Shown in pieces: positions 35,452-44,374 of a stretch of 64,000 nucleotides of DNA. The position numbers were made by a program, and so were the translations under genes. Source of the stretch: Treponema_C sp050320395 (GTDB taxonomy: Bacteria > Spirochaetota > Spirochaetia > Treponematales > Treponemataceae); NCBI RefSeq assembly GCF_050320395.1, contig NZ_CP144459.1, positions 1,426,001-1,490,000 of the forward strand, written 5' to 3'. Every line of letters begins with the position of its first letter. Within the stretch, counting starts at the first letter, position 1. A model generated the notes under the pieces. That model made no database searches and was not told the origin of the DNA. It saw only the letters and a program-made list of their open reading frames with translations.

Positions 35452-36495
35452 TTATTTAAATCGAAAAATTGTAGTGTCCGCAAAAAAAATCAACTTATAA
35501 GGAATATAAGCCGATCTGGTAGGATTTTTTACAGAATAATCCAATAAAAGAACAAAATAATAATATATTGGAAATAAACATAAAGCTCTAAAATTACAAT
35601 TCCTATTTTTCATAACTACCGGCCATAATAAACAAATATAAATTGTTGAATAAATAGCTAATCTTGTCCCTAAATGATTACCGAATATAAAAGGATATGT
35701 TAAGCCAAAAAAAATAATTGAAAAATACCTCTTTGCTTTGTTGATATTTTTAAATAGTATAGCAAAAAGTAACAAAAAAAATACTAATATTATATTAAAA
35801 TATTTAATCAGATTCCCCCCTGCCAGGGTATCAAGTCTTTGTAAATATCCTACATAAAAATTTAAAGTAGCAATAGTCTGAAGAAAAATATTTTTTAATA
35901 TAACCAGTAATATACATATACAGATAGAAATTCTATAATCAATATAATTATAAAAAAAATACAACGGTAGAGCAATAATAACAGATTTATGAATAAAAAA
36001 TGTTATAAAAATAAGTAATAAATACTTTGTCAACTCCTTATTTTTTATAAATTTAATACCCCAAAATGAAATTGCAACTGCAAGAGATGACCTTAAAGTA
36101 CTTGTGGTATCCAAAAAAAATATACAAAAGAAAATCATAAATGATTCATATATTGATAAAGAGTATTTTTTTATCGTTGAATATATCAACCAATATGTCG
36201 GAACGCCCATCAAAATAAAAAATAACTGAGGCTGCTCTAGTCGCACACAAAGTAAACCAAGGTGTCTGGGAATTAATTCCCAGCGATTTATCTCAAAAAA
36301 ATCGGGATTGGGATAAATTGCAGAATAATATGAAGGATAATCAAAGCCTACATCAAAGCGAAATAAGGCAAAAAAAAGAAAAACAATGAATACAATATCT
36401 GAGCTGTACTTAGGAGGAAATAAGTGATTACCGGCAATATGATACCGTCCCATAATAACTATAAAGGACGATAAAAGTAAAATATAAAACCACAT
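35452..36495 (-). CDS. wzy: EpsG-family polysaccharide polymerase (Wzy)
   Basis: The protein has 347 residues with about ten membrane segments. The EpsG-type signature is visible: RFDVGFDYPSYYSAIY in the first large loop, then LRSSLAVAISFWGIKFIKNK and TFFIHKSVIIALPLYFF. These enzymes polymerise undecaprenyl-linked repeat units on the periplasmic side. It is the only polymerase candidate in the locus and goes with the flippase at 40344-41840 and the wzz-like gene. It overlaps the next gene by one base. Codon and base use are very AT-rich. Confidence 0.8.
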   Translation of the reverse strand: MWFYILLLSSFIVIMGRYHIAGNHLFPPKYSSDIVFIVFLFFALFRFDVGFDYPSYYSAIYPNPDFFEINRWELIPRHLGLLCVRLEQPQLFFILMGVPTYWLIYSTIKKYSLSIYESFMIFFCIFFLDTTSTLRSSLAVAISFWGIKFIKNKELTKYLLLIFITFFIHKSVIIALPLYFFYNYIDYRISICICILLVILKNIFLQTIATLNFYVGYLQRLDTLAGGNLIKYFNIILVFFLLLFAILFKNINKAKRYFSIIFFGLTYPFIFGNHLGTRLAIYSTIYICLLWPVVMKNRNCNFRALCLFPIYYYFVLLLDYSVKNPTRSAYIPYKLIFFADTTIFRFK

Positions 36496-37796
36496 TAAGA
36501 ATAAACTCTGATAAAAGTCCCCACATTAGTTTTTTCGTACTCTATTGAAGCATTATCAGATAGTGTGTTTTCATATTCAATAGGGCTGTCAAGCATTTTG
36601 CAATCCATCAATATTCCTCTATAATACGGATACCATTTCCCTAAAAGTCCTAAACGATGCAATATGTTTTTAGGGATATCAATCAGAAGATATTTAACGA
36701 AAAAATACACCGCCCAATATATTTTTACCGGCTGTAGCGTGGATTCTTTTTGTATGCAATCAACCAAAAAACGTCCTATACGGATATGACTTTTCCCATC
36801 TACTTCGTAATATGTGTCAATTATATACTGTGCCACGTTTGTATCATCTTTAGTATTCGCAAGTTCCCTTTGTAAAGATAATTCATCATCCGCAATCGGA
36901 AAATAACGAAAAAAATCAAAATTCATAAAATCTGGAAACGTATAGGGAAGCAAAAGTACTGCTTTTTTTTTCATCATAGCCGCTTCAAGTGCTGTAGTTG
37001 AATTCCAAGCAATCAGACTTTTACATTGCGCAATATTCTCCTGTATAGATCCTTCACGTTTTATAGTAATATTTTCCGGAAGTTCTTTAATGCCGTTTAC
37101 TGCACAAAATTTTTCTTTATATTGGTCTAGCGATATATGCGGATGAGGCCGCAAAATGATTTTTTCCGCCTCATTTAACTGTGAAAACTTATATATTATT
37201 TTAAAAAAAGCATCTCTGCTTTTCTTTGTAAAACTGATTAATTCATCAACCTTTTTTTCTTCCTTAAAAATAGTCATCAAATCACTTGTTTCTTTTTTAT
37301 CAAGAAATGCCCAGACAAAAGAAGTAGGCACTAATATCGTCGAGGAATTCGCAATTACTTTTTTTGATAAGGTATATGTTAAGTCATTACGGATGGACCC
37401 CGTTATAAAAATTTTCGATCTGTCAACTCCATGGTCTATTAGTTGTTTTGCAAAGTTTTTTCCCCATGTACAGTGTAAAACATTTTTTGTTTTTTCATCG
37501 CTTGGTAACATATGGGTTGAACTTATTTCACATGAAACCTGTTCAGAATGAAGATTAATAAGAATGGTATTGGGATAAAGTTTCCGATAATTATCAAATA
37601 CATCATATTTGGAATAATAATACGGTGTTACAATAATCTTAGGATTATATTTGAGAAGATATTTATATCTATTAAAATGCACAGGAAGCACTACACCGGA
37701 AAATCCCAGAAAAGACAAGTATGAATGCAGCAATTCAACACTATTGAACTCACGCGCGATATGTTCATAAAAAATTATAAAATCAATTTTTTTCAT
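36495..37796 (-). CDS. surface carbohydrate biosynthesis protein, GT-B-like (glycerophosphotransferase-related)
   Basis: The protein has 433 residues. It has a GT-B-like plan, with an N-terminal half (SVELLHSYLSFLGFSGVVLP, LLKYNPKIIVTPYYY) and a C-terminal half with EKIILRPHPHISL and SLIAWNSTTALEAAMMKKKA. These resemble surface carbohydrate biosynthesis proteins and, more distantly, CDP-glycerol glycerophosphotransferases. No membrane helix precedes the domain. It may transfer a sugar or a phospho-substituent. It is co-translated with wzy. The family assignment is moderate; the substrate is unknown. Confidence 0.6.
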   Translation of the reverse strand: MKKIDFIIFYEHIAREFNSVELLHSYLSFLGFSGVVLPVHFNRYKYLLKYNPKIIVTPYYYSKYDVFDNYRKLYPNTILINLHSEQVSCEISSTHMLPSDEKTKNVLHCTWGKNFAKQLIDHGVDRSKIFITGSIRNDLTYTLSKKVIANSSTILVPTSFVWAFLDKKETSDLMTIFKEEKKVDELISFTKKSRDAFFKIIYKFSQLNEAEKIILRPHPHISLDQYKEKFCAVNGIKELPENITIKREGSIQENIAQCKSLIAWNSTTALEAAMMKKKAVLLLPYTFPDFMNFDFFRYFPIADDELSLQRELANTKDDTNVAQYIIDTYYEVDGKSHIRIGRFLVDCIQKESTLQPVKIYWAVYFFVKYLLIDIPKNILHRLGLLGKWYPYYRGILMDCKMLDSPIEYENTLSDNASIEYEKTNVGTFIRVYS

Positions 37797-37806
37797 TAGT
37801 TTTCTC

Positions 37807-39594
37807 CTATAGCAGGTAAAAAGTTACAGATAACCAAAGCAAGCGAAAAATCAAATCCGTATTATACTCTCTGTCATCAATATAGTTAAAAAACTCTTGA
37901 ATAAGATATTCTTTATTAATAATATCAGGCATTTTTTTTATGATAGATAAAACATATTCGGAATTTTTATTAAGCAGCTCAAAAACAACTGTATTTACAA
38001 GATGCAACGCTTGCTTTCCCGTCATATAATTCGTATTCTTTATCATCTGCTTTGGAAGGTCAATATTATTTTTATCAAGAAATTCATAAATACATTTCTT
38101 GGGATGGACCGTATCCCGATAAAGCAATTCATAAGAAGAAAAAAAGGATATGGCCTCCGGTTCAGTAAAAGGGAAAGAAACTGAACAATTTGATTTATTT
38201 CCAATTCCTTTCATTACCATAGAATCCGATCCTTGAATATAAGACAACAGTTTTAAGCTTAATAAATCAATTTTAGAGCTAAAACCATATTTTTGCACCC
38301 CTTGTACCAATTCATCAGTCTTTGTAAAAAAAACATCCATTCCGTTTCTAGTAGTAATATTTTTAAACATATTTGAATAAACATAGGGAATATAATTAGA
38401 CTGACAAAAAAAACCAATCAAAAAATCGCGATAGTTCATTTTTGACAGCATTCGATTGTCTAGATGATACACACTTAAAAGAAATTTCAGTTTTGCAAAC
38501 AAAGCAAACTTTTTATTTTTCCATTTGAACGCATTTAGATTTTGTGTTTCATAAAGAGATCTTTTTAAGAACTCTCCCATGCCTGCAGAATACAAAGAAC
38601 GCTTCCGAATAATATTTTTAAAATCCAAACGGGCAGTCGGACCGAAGTTATAAATAGAATCGGCATTTTGCCCCGTAATCAATAAGTCATATTTTGCTGA
38701 AATACTACGTACAGCCCCACCAAGCCATAATGAAAGGTGAGAATCAAACGGAAGCGCTGTTATATTTTGAAGCATAGAAGCATCTAATGTTTCGGAATTC
38801 AGAGGATCTATAATTTCATACTTTATATTATGTTCTTCAAGAAAATGTACTGCTTTTGATTTATCATCACATCCGTTTATTGTCGAAAATTTCTTGTTAA
38901 AAAAAATCAATGCAGTAACGGAAGTTTTGTCTTTTATTAAACTCAACAATTTTAACAACACGTATGTAGAATCCGCACCGCCGGAGAACAAAACACCAAT
39001 ACGATTTTTCCCTTTCACTATTTTTTTCAAAACTTCATCGAATGTATTATCAAATACTGCTAAATTTTTTCTTTTTACTGTATTTTTTATAAGTCTTTTA
39101 AAAAATAAATTATGCTCAAGCCGTTGCTGATAATTATCGGAAATCTCCAAAGGAGAAATTACTTCACCGGGAAGAAGTTTATACCAGTTTTTATAAAAGA
39201 CGGAAAATGCAGTCGTATATCCATTTAACAGAAAATACAATAGCTCATAATTGTTAAAATTTTTTGTTTTATCAATCTGCAGCAACTCATCGGCATTATT
39301 TGTGAACCACCATCGCCCTTCTTTTTTGTATAAATAATATCGAGTAGGATAGAATAATGATGCAAATAAAATTACTTTCTTATCTTCAATAACAGCCCCG
39401 CAAAAATCATGGATAAAATCATTAAGAAAAGATTCGAGACTATCGTATTTTTCAAATTCAGTTTTTATAGAATCTGAAAATCTACCAATAAAGTGAGGAT
39501 CGGAGCTCCAAAAAAAATAGTTTTTCCCTGAAAGTTCAAAAAATATAGCATTATTTTTATTTATATTGAACTCATCTTCATATGATATATACAT
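37807..39594 (-). CDS. asparagine-synthase-like ATP-dependent amidotransferase
   Basis: The protein has 595 residues. The C-terminal part from residue 190 is an asparagine-synthase domain with the PP-loop NRIGVLFSGGADSTYVLLKL and the later YDLLITGQNADSIYNFG segment. The N-terminal part keeps the fold of the glutaminase half (FHDFCGAVIEDKKVILFASL-like strands) but does not start with Met-Cys, so the catalytic nucleophile is missing. It may use ammonia or another amine to amidate a sugar acid such as a nonulosonate or uronate. It is in an operon with an acetyltransferase and flippase. The role is inferred. Confidence 0.7.
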   Translation of the reverse strand: MYISYEDEFNINKNNAIFFELSGKNYFFWSSDPHFIGRFSDSIKTEFEKYDSLESFLNDFIHDFCGAVIEDKKVILFASLFYPTRYYLYKKEGRWWFTNNADELLQIDKTKNFNNYELLYFLLNGYTTAFSVFYKNWYKLLPGEVISPLEISDNYQQRLEHNLFFKRLIKNTVKRKNLAVFDNTFDEVLKKIVKGKNRIGVLFSGGADSTYVLLKLLSLIKDKTSVTALIFFNKKFSTINGCDDKSKAVHFLEEHNIKYEIIDPLNSETLDASMLQNITALPFDSHLSLWLGGAVRSISAKYDLLITGQNADSIYNFGPTARLDFKNIIRKRSLYSAGMGEFLKRSLYETQNLNAFKWKNKKFALFAKLKFLLSVYHLDNRMLSKMNYRDFLIGFFCQSNYIPYVYSNMFKNITTRNGMDVFFTKTDELVQGVQKYGFSSKIDLLSLKLLSYIQGSDSMVMKGIGNKSNCSVSFPFTEPEAISFFSSYELLYRDTVHPKKCIYEFLDKNNIDLPKQMIKNTNYMTGKQALHLVNTVVFELLNKNSEYVLSIIKKMPDIINKEYLIQEFFNYIDDREYNTDLIFRLLWLSVTFYLL

Positions 39595-39603
39595 GTTTTT
39601 TCC

Positions 39604-40344
39604 TTATTCTTTTATACGCCATATCGGTTCCGGTGTATTTGCAATTAAAATCTTATTCTTTTTTGAAAAAGTTGTTGTATCATTAATCTTAACAAGTTGT
39701 GCACTTGAATACATACCTTTCTCTACAATATTTTTATACACTACGGTTCCAGGACAGATGAGAACACCAGATGTAACATAAACACCGGGACAAAAAATAC
39801 AACGAGTACCAATATAGCAATCATCATTGATCCGGATATCTCCTTGTACACGATTTCGCTGAATATCATAACCATGCGTGAAAAAACATGTTGCACCACC
39901 ACCTAATACAACATTAGAACCAATACTTATATTATCTGTACAATCAAACATCGTATTTTGACTTACAACACTCTTATTACCAAGCTTAAAATTACACCAA
40001 TTCTTTTGGTATTCTACTCCTTTATACCGTGCATAAACCGTTGTATTTGCACCAAAAATAACATCGTTTCCAATTTCAAAACTTGATAAACCTTTTATAA
40101 AACATTTACGATATATTTTCGAATTGCTTCCTATATCAATATTTCTAGAATGAATCAATGAAAAAGCTTGAATCGTTGTATCATTCCCAATAGACACAAT
40201 ATCTGCAAGTATAACAGCACCGAAATGTATCTTTACTTTTTTCCCTATCTTAAATCCAAAAACTAATTGGTAAACCATATTTTTTAAAAAGCTGCTTGGA
40301 AGCATTGCACACATAATAAGAAAAAACAATCTTATTTTTTTCAT
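39604..40344 (-). CDS. hexapeptide-repeat (LbH) acyltransferase
   Basis: The protein has 246 residues. Left-handed beta-helix repeats run through the middle (SIGNDTTIQAFSLIHSRNID, IGSNSKIYRKCFIKGLSSFE, IGNDVIFGANTTVY). The catalytic-type histidine segment FFTHGYD follows, then NDCYIGTRCIFCPGVYVTSG. These enzymes usually O- or N-acetylate sugars with acetyl-CoA. An N-terminal hydrophobic stretch (FLIMCAMLPSSFLKNMVY) may attach it to the membrane. It overlaps wzx by one base. Its target in the repeat unit is unknown. Confidence 0.8.
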   Translation of the reverse strand: MKKIRLFFLIMCAMLPSSFLKNMVYQLVFGFKIGKKVKIHFGAVILADIVSIGNDTTIQAFSLIHSRNIDIGSNSKIYRKCFIKGLSSFEIGNDVIFGANTTVYARYKGVEYQKNWCNFKLGNKSVVSQNTMFDCTDNISIGSNVVLGGGATCFFTHGYDIQRNRVQGDIRINDDCYIGTRCIFCPGVYVTSGVLICPGTVVYKNIVEKGMYSSAQLVKINDTTTFSKKNKILIANTPEPIWRIKE

Positions 40345-41840
40345 TATCTTCTCCGTGTTAATATCTTTTTATAAAAATTGATCATATATATATTCTTCAT
40401 CAAAATTAGGCTTAGCATATAAACCAGAATACCAAGTACCGTACATAATATAAGTCTTAGCAATAAAGTACTTATACTGTACTTCAATAGTAAAACAATA
40501 ATTATCATGCTAATGGAAGCACAAAAATACTGCATTATGTTGGATAGTAAATGTTTATAAGAAATCATACTTCTTGTATACACGTAATAAAAAAGACACA
40601 CTATGTACTGCGATATAATGCTGGATATAGCAGCTCCGATAGCGGAATAGTACAAAATTAATATGTAATTTAAGATGCAGTTCAATATTGCCGCACACAG
40701 ATTCACAAACATGGTTATTTTTTCCTTCCTATAAGGCAAAAGAATCAAATTTCCTATAAACCCGGCAAATAAAAATGGACAAATTGACAAAGCAAGAATA
40801 TTCATAATTATATATGATGGTAAAAATAGAAGACCGCAAAACAAAACAATTATATCCTTACTTAATAGAAAACATAAAAAACTTAAAGGAATAGAAAACA
40901 TTAACAGAAAATTACCTATGTTTTTAAGTAATTCCATGTATCCTTCAGAATTTTGAACTTCAATGTAGTGCACTGCATGAGGAATAGCAGTCATAGTGAC
41001 ATTACATAAAAGTGCATTAACCATAAAAACAAATTTATGCGTTGTGGAATAATAAGCGACTTCAGTATTGGTAGACATAAGTCCCAACATTGTCACATCA
41101 GTTAGTTCATATATAGTAATAGAAATAGTATGCCACCAAAAAAACAGAAGAGATTTAAGATGGTGTTTATATACAAGCGGCACTACAGTCTTCCAGTTAA
41201 TAAATTTAAATGAATATAAAAAATTAAAAATATTGGGTAAAGAAGAACCGACCATAAATACTAAAAAATATTCTTTAATGTTATTCTCATTTTTTACAAA
41301 GACAAACATAAGAATCAACATCAATATCCTAAATATCAAATAACGAATACTGATATATTTAAATTCTCCTAAGCCTCTGAATAGCCATTCCATACCGAGT
41401 GTGGTTAAAAATATGGATATAGAATACAGTAATAACAGTGACAAATAGGGTTGAAGTTTATTAAACAAAAACAGTGAAATAAAAAAAAGAATATAAGCTG
41501 CAAAAGTTGATATAAGACTAATAGAAAATAATTCTTTCGTTACCTTTGAAAGAGTCTCTTTGCTATTTCTTTGCCTTGTAATTTCTCGAGTACCATAACC
41601 AGAAAGTCCAAACTCCGCAATTATTACAAAATAGGCTATATAGCTTTTAACAAAATTGACCTGCCCAATACCGTCCGGCAACAATGTTTTAGAAAGATAA
41701 GGAATTGTTATAATCGGAACAAGGACTTCAAACAATCTCTTTAATGAAGAAAATAGTATATTACGAGTTAATGATTGTTTTACCATCGAGGAACAGCTTA
41801 TTTTCTGAGATGTTCGAAAAGCACTCAACTGTTTGGACAT
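40344..41840 (-). CDS. wzx: oligosaccharide flippase, MOP superfamily
   Basis: The protein has up to 498 residues with about twelve to fourteen membrane segments. The N-terminal MOP/Wzx signature is present: RNILFSSLKRLFEVLVPIIT, IPYLSKTLLPDGIGQVNF and ELFSISLISTFAAYILFF. It should flip the undecaprenyl-linked repeat unit. From the first ATG at 41838-41840 it overlaps the preceding NeuA/HAD gene by 80 bp. A later ATG at 41784-41786 would shorten the overlap to 26 bp and still keep the whole first helix. No clear ribosome site decides between them. Confidence 0.85.
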   Translation of the reverse strand: MSKQLSAFRTSQKISCSSMVKQSLTRNILFSSLKRLFEVLVPIITIPYLSKTLLPDGIGQVNFVKSYIAYFVIIAEFGLSGYGTREITRQRNSKETLSKVTKELFSISLISTFAAYILFFISLFLFNKLQPYLSLLLLYSISIFLTTLGMEWLFRGLGEFKYISIRYLIFRILMLILMFVFVKNENNIKEYFLVFMVGSSLPNIFNFLYSFKFINWKTVVPLVYKHHLKSLLFFWWHTISITIYELTDVTMLGLMSTNTEVAYYSTTHKFVFMVNALLCNVTMTAIPHAVHYIEVQNSEGYMELLKNIGNFLLMFSIPLSFLCFLLSKDIIVLFCGLLFLPSYIIMNILALSICPFLFAGFIGNLILLPYRKEKITMFVNLCAAILNCILNYILILYYSAIGAAISSIISQYIVCLFYYVYTRSMISYKHLLSNIMQYFCASISMIIIVLLLKYSISTLLLRLILCTVLGILVYMLSLILMKNIYMINFYKKILTRRR

Positions 41841-43017
41841 CTACTATATTTTCTTGTTTATGAATTAAAAACATATCTGCCAATTCACGAAAGACACCTT
41901 CACCGCCCTTATGGGATAAAATCGTTATCCCCGGAATCTTTTTAATTTCTGCTACCGCATCAGCGGGACAAGCGGCAAATCCGACTTTGGTTAATAAAGA
42001 AAAACAATTTATATCATCTCCGATATATACAGTTTCGGATATATCTATACCTTCTTTTTTACATATTTCCAACGCAGTATCCAATTTACTTCCATATTTT
42101 TTATTTTGAATGATATAATCCGCCTTTATTTTTTCTCCGCGTTTTTTTACCAATTGCGTATTTTCAGAAGTAATTATACCTGTTTTAATACCATGTTTTC
42201 TCAATAGTTCAAACCCCATCCCGTCTCGAGTGTTAAATTTTTTTAGCTCATCACCATATTCCGAATAGTACATGCCGCCATCGGTTAAAACTCCATCTAC
42301 ATCCGTAAGGACGAGTTTAAACTTACTAAAATTTAGACGCTGAGGTTGTATTACATACTTTTTCATCAATGCTTCCAGAATAATCCAATCATCAGGTTCA
42401 TCTATTTCAATTCCCGTATATTCAGGCATTTCATATACGGCAATACTGCCTGATAATCTATTTTTAAATTTTAAAATATTTCCGACTTTATTTATATATA
42501 TAGCGCCGTTTTCCATTAAAAAACCGTCAAAATCCTGCCGACGAGGACGGTTACAAAAGTCATAGTTAACGGATTCACCCGATTTAGTCCAAAAAAAACG
42601 TTTGGTTAAAACACAGCTTAATAGGGAATCTTTTTTTTCCCTCAACAAAAGCTCAAACGCCGAGTCTATATCATACGCACCGGTTAAAGGAGAAGTAGCT
42701 TGTATTAAAAAAAAATAATCGTTCGGATCAAGATGCGTATTCAAAATATATTCGAGCATAACACTTTCCGTAGATGAAGTATCTTGTGCATTTTCAGGCG
42801 AACGATTGTATATTGCTACTTTTTGAAATTTAAAATCAGACACTGTATCAGCAATCAGCTGACTATCCGTCGCAATAATTATTTTATCTATACACGTTGC
42901 CGATTCGCACGCTGCTATAGTCCAATAAACAAGCGGCTTTTCGCATAGGGGTTTTATATTTTTTAGCGGTATGGACTTTGAACCGCCTCTTACCGGAATA
43001 AACGCGATATTAGCCAT
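41761..43017 (-). CDS. CMP-nonulosonate (sialic-acid-type) cytidylyltransferase fused to KdsC-like HAD phosphatase
   Basis: The protein has 418 residues. Residues 1-225 are a NeuA/PseF-type cytidylyltransferase: AFIPVRGGSKSIPLKNIKPL with the P-loop-like SKSIPxKN variant, IIIATDSQL and FFLIQATSPLT. Residues 235-400 are a HAD domain of KdsC/YrbI type: LVLTDVDGVLTDGGMYYSE, HGIKTGIITSENTQLV, YIGDDINCFSLLTKVGFAAC. The fusion suggests a pathway through a nonulosonate-9-phosphate that is dephosphorylated and then activated. It overlaps neuB by 8 bp. It could serve Kdn or Neu5Ac-like sugars; the sequence does not say which. Confidence 0.82.
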   Translation of the reverse strand: MANIAFIPVRGGSKSIPLKNIKPLCEKPLVYWTIAACESATCIDKIIIATDSQLIADTVSDFKFQKVAIYNRSPENAQDTSSTESVMLEYILNTHLDPNDYFFLIQATSPLTGAYDIDSAFELLLREKKDSLLSCVLTKRFFWTKSGESVNYDFCNRPRRQDFDGFLMENGAIYINKVGNILKFKNRLSGSIAVYEMPEYTGIEIDEPDDWIILEALMKKYVIQPQRLNFSKFKLVLTDVDGVLTDGGMYYSEYGDELKKFNTRDGMGFELLRKHGIKTGIITSENTQLVKKRGEKIKADYIIQNKKYGSKLDTALEICKKEGIDISETVYIGDDINCFSLLTKVGFAACPADAVAEIKKIPGITILSHKGGEGVFRELADMFLIHKQENIVDVQTVECFSNISENKLFLDGKTIINS

Positions 43018-43897
43018 TAATTTTCCTTTTCAGTTTCCTTCTTTGGACATCCTCAATATCAAGTATGTCTTTTTCTTTATATGATAAGGCTGATGAAACA
43101 TTCCGTAAATCTCTGGCAAGTTTTTGCAATCCTACCGGCTCCAAACTTGCCGCATGATCTGTTCCCTTCCATGTTCTGTCAAGAGTAAAATGCCGTTCAA
43201 AGTATGTTGCCCCCAATGCCAGTGCAGCAATATCAACTGCAATACCCAAATGATGTCCTGAAAACCCTATGGCTTTCACTTTATGTTCATACTTTTCCTT
43301 TAGACGTGTAATCTCATACAATGCAATATCTTCAAAGGGAACCGGATATCCTGAAGTACAGGCATAGATAACAAGATCTTTTAATCTATGTTTATCCCTA
43401 AATAATTTTAAGATTTTTTCTTCCTCTTTTTGCGTTGTCATGCCTAATGAAAGATGAATCTCCCCATCATATTCACTACATAGGTATGAAAGCATTTCAA
43501 AATCCAAATTACACGCAGATGGAATCTTTATAAGCTTAGGAGATATGGATACAATTTCTTTTGCCGCAGTCATATCCCATACCGAAGTTGAATATATCAG
43601 TCCTTCTTCTATGCACCAAATTTGTAATTGCTTATGTTGTTCCACAGAGAATTCTAAAGCTTCTCTATGTTCTCCGTATGTTTTTCCATAACTGTTTTCA
43701 GGATTCGGATGCGGAGCATTATATTCCTCTTGCGACAATAATTCTTTATTAGTCCGCTTTTGAAATTTTACAATGTCAATTTGAGAGTTGTCATCTAAAT
43801 ATTTAAAAACACCCAAAAGTTTTATCATTTTATGAGCAATTTCCATGCTCCCCGTATGATTGCAGCCTATTTCTGCGATGACAATCGGTTTAGTCAT
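43010..43897 (-). CDS. neuB: nonulosonate (sialic-acid-type) synthase, short form
   Basis: From the ATG at 43895-43897 the protein has 295 residues. The TIM-barrel NeuB motifs are clear: PIVIAEIGCNHTGSMEIAHK, IDIVKFQKR, PLK-equivalent LIKIPSACN, and GATYFERHFTLDR. The C-terminal SAF (antifreeze-like) domain of ordinary NeuB (about 345 residues) is missing. The frame continues 39 codons upstream to 44014, but GGAGAG lies 8 bases before 43897 and the ATG overlaps the VanZ-like stop (ATGA), so I choose this start. It condenses an N-acylhexosamine or hexose (phosphate) with PEP. No NeuC-type epimerase is in the window. Confidence 0.85.
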   Translation of the reverse strand: MTKPIVIAEIGCNHTGSMEIAHKMIKLLGVFKYLDDNSQIDIVKFQKRTNKELLSQEEYNAPHPNPENSYGKTYGEHREALEFSVEQHKQLQIWCIEEGLIYSTSVWDMTAAKEIVSISPKLIKIPSACNLDFEMLSYLCSEYDGEIHLSLGMTTQKEEEKILKLFRDKHRLKDLVIYACTSGYPVPFEDIALYEITRLKEKYEHKVKAIGFSGHHLGIAVDIAALALGATYFERHFTLDRTWKGTDHAASLEPVGLQKLARDLRNVSSALSYKEKDILDIEDVQRRKLKRKING

Positions 43898-44322
43898 TTT
43901 TTCTCTCCATCTTTTATATTGTTTTTTAGAATACGCATATTGAGAAGCCCCCTTACCCTCACGTACACCCATATTCCTATAAAGGTACCGATAATATCGG
44001 CTGTCCAATCCCACACCGAAGGCTCACGTCCCGGAACACGGTATTGATGTATTTCGTCGATAATTCCGTATAAAACAGGATATGAGAAGGCGATTATAAG
44101 TCGGCGCCTGTAATTTTTTGCAGAAGAGCTCCGAGGCAATAAGGCAAAGGCTGTCCAAAAAGCTAAACCCGCATAGCCGGTACAATGGAGTATTTTATCA
44201 ATGCCGACTATTCGGGGAATCGTTTGAATATGCGTTTTAGAAGAAAGATACCAGCTTATCCCGGTAATACAGAGGGCCGGAATAAAAAGCAATGCCTTTT
44301 TTAAAAATATCGGCAATTTCAT
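43894..44322 (-). CDS. VanZ-like small membrane protein
   Basis: The protein has 142 residues with four hydrophobic segments. KTHIQTIPRIVGIDKILHCT leads into GYAGLAFWTAFALL, and IIDEIHQYRVPGREPSVWDW followed by TADIIGTFIGIWVYV is the typical VanZ signature with its acidic/His loop. VanZ-like proteins occur in glycopeptide-resistance and polysaccharide loci, with function mostly unknown. It lies 52 bp after the WecA-like gene, just downstream of the 19-G run, and overlaps neuB by 4 bp. Confidence 0.8.
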   Translation of the reverse strand: MKLPIFLKKALLFIPALCITGISWYLSSKTHIQTIPRIVGIDKILHCTGYAGLAFWTAFALLPRSSSAKNYRRRLIIAFSYPVLYGIIDEIHQYRVPGREPSVWDWTADIIGTFIGIWVYVRVRGLLNMRILKNNIKDGEKK

Positions 44323-44374
44323 AATTAATGACCCGAAGGTTTATTTTTTAAACGGAAACCGGTTTTTTATATTC

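Noticed and set aside
43898..44014. N-terminal extension of NeuB by 39 residues
   Set aside because: It overlaps the VanZ-like coding region; the ATG at 43897 has a good ribosome site and begins at the conserved NeuB start.
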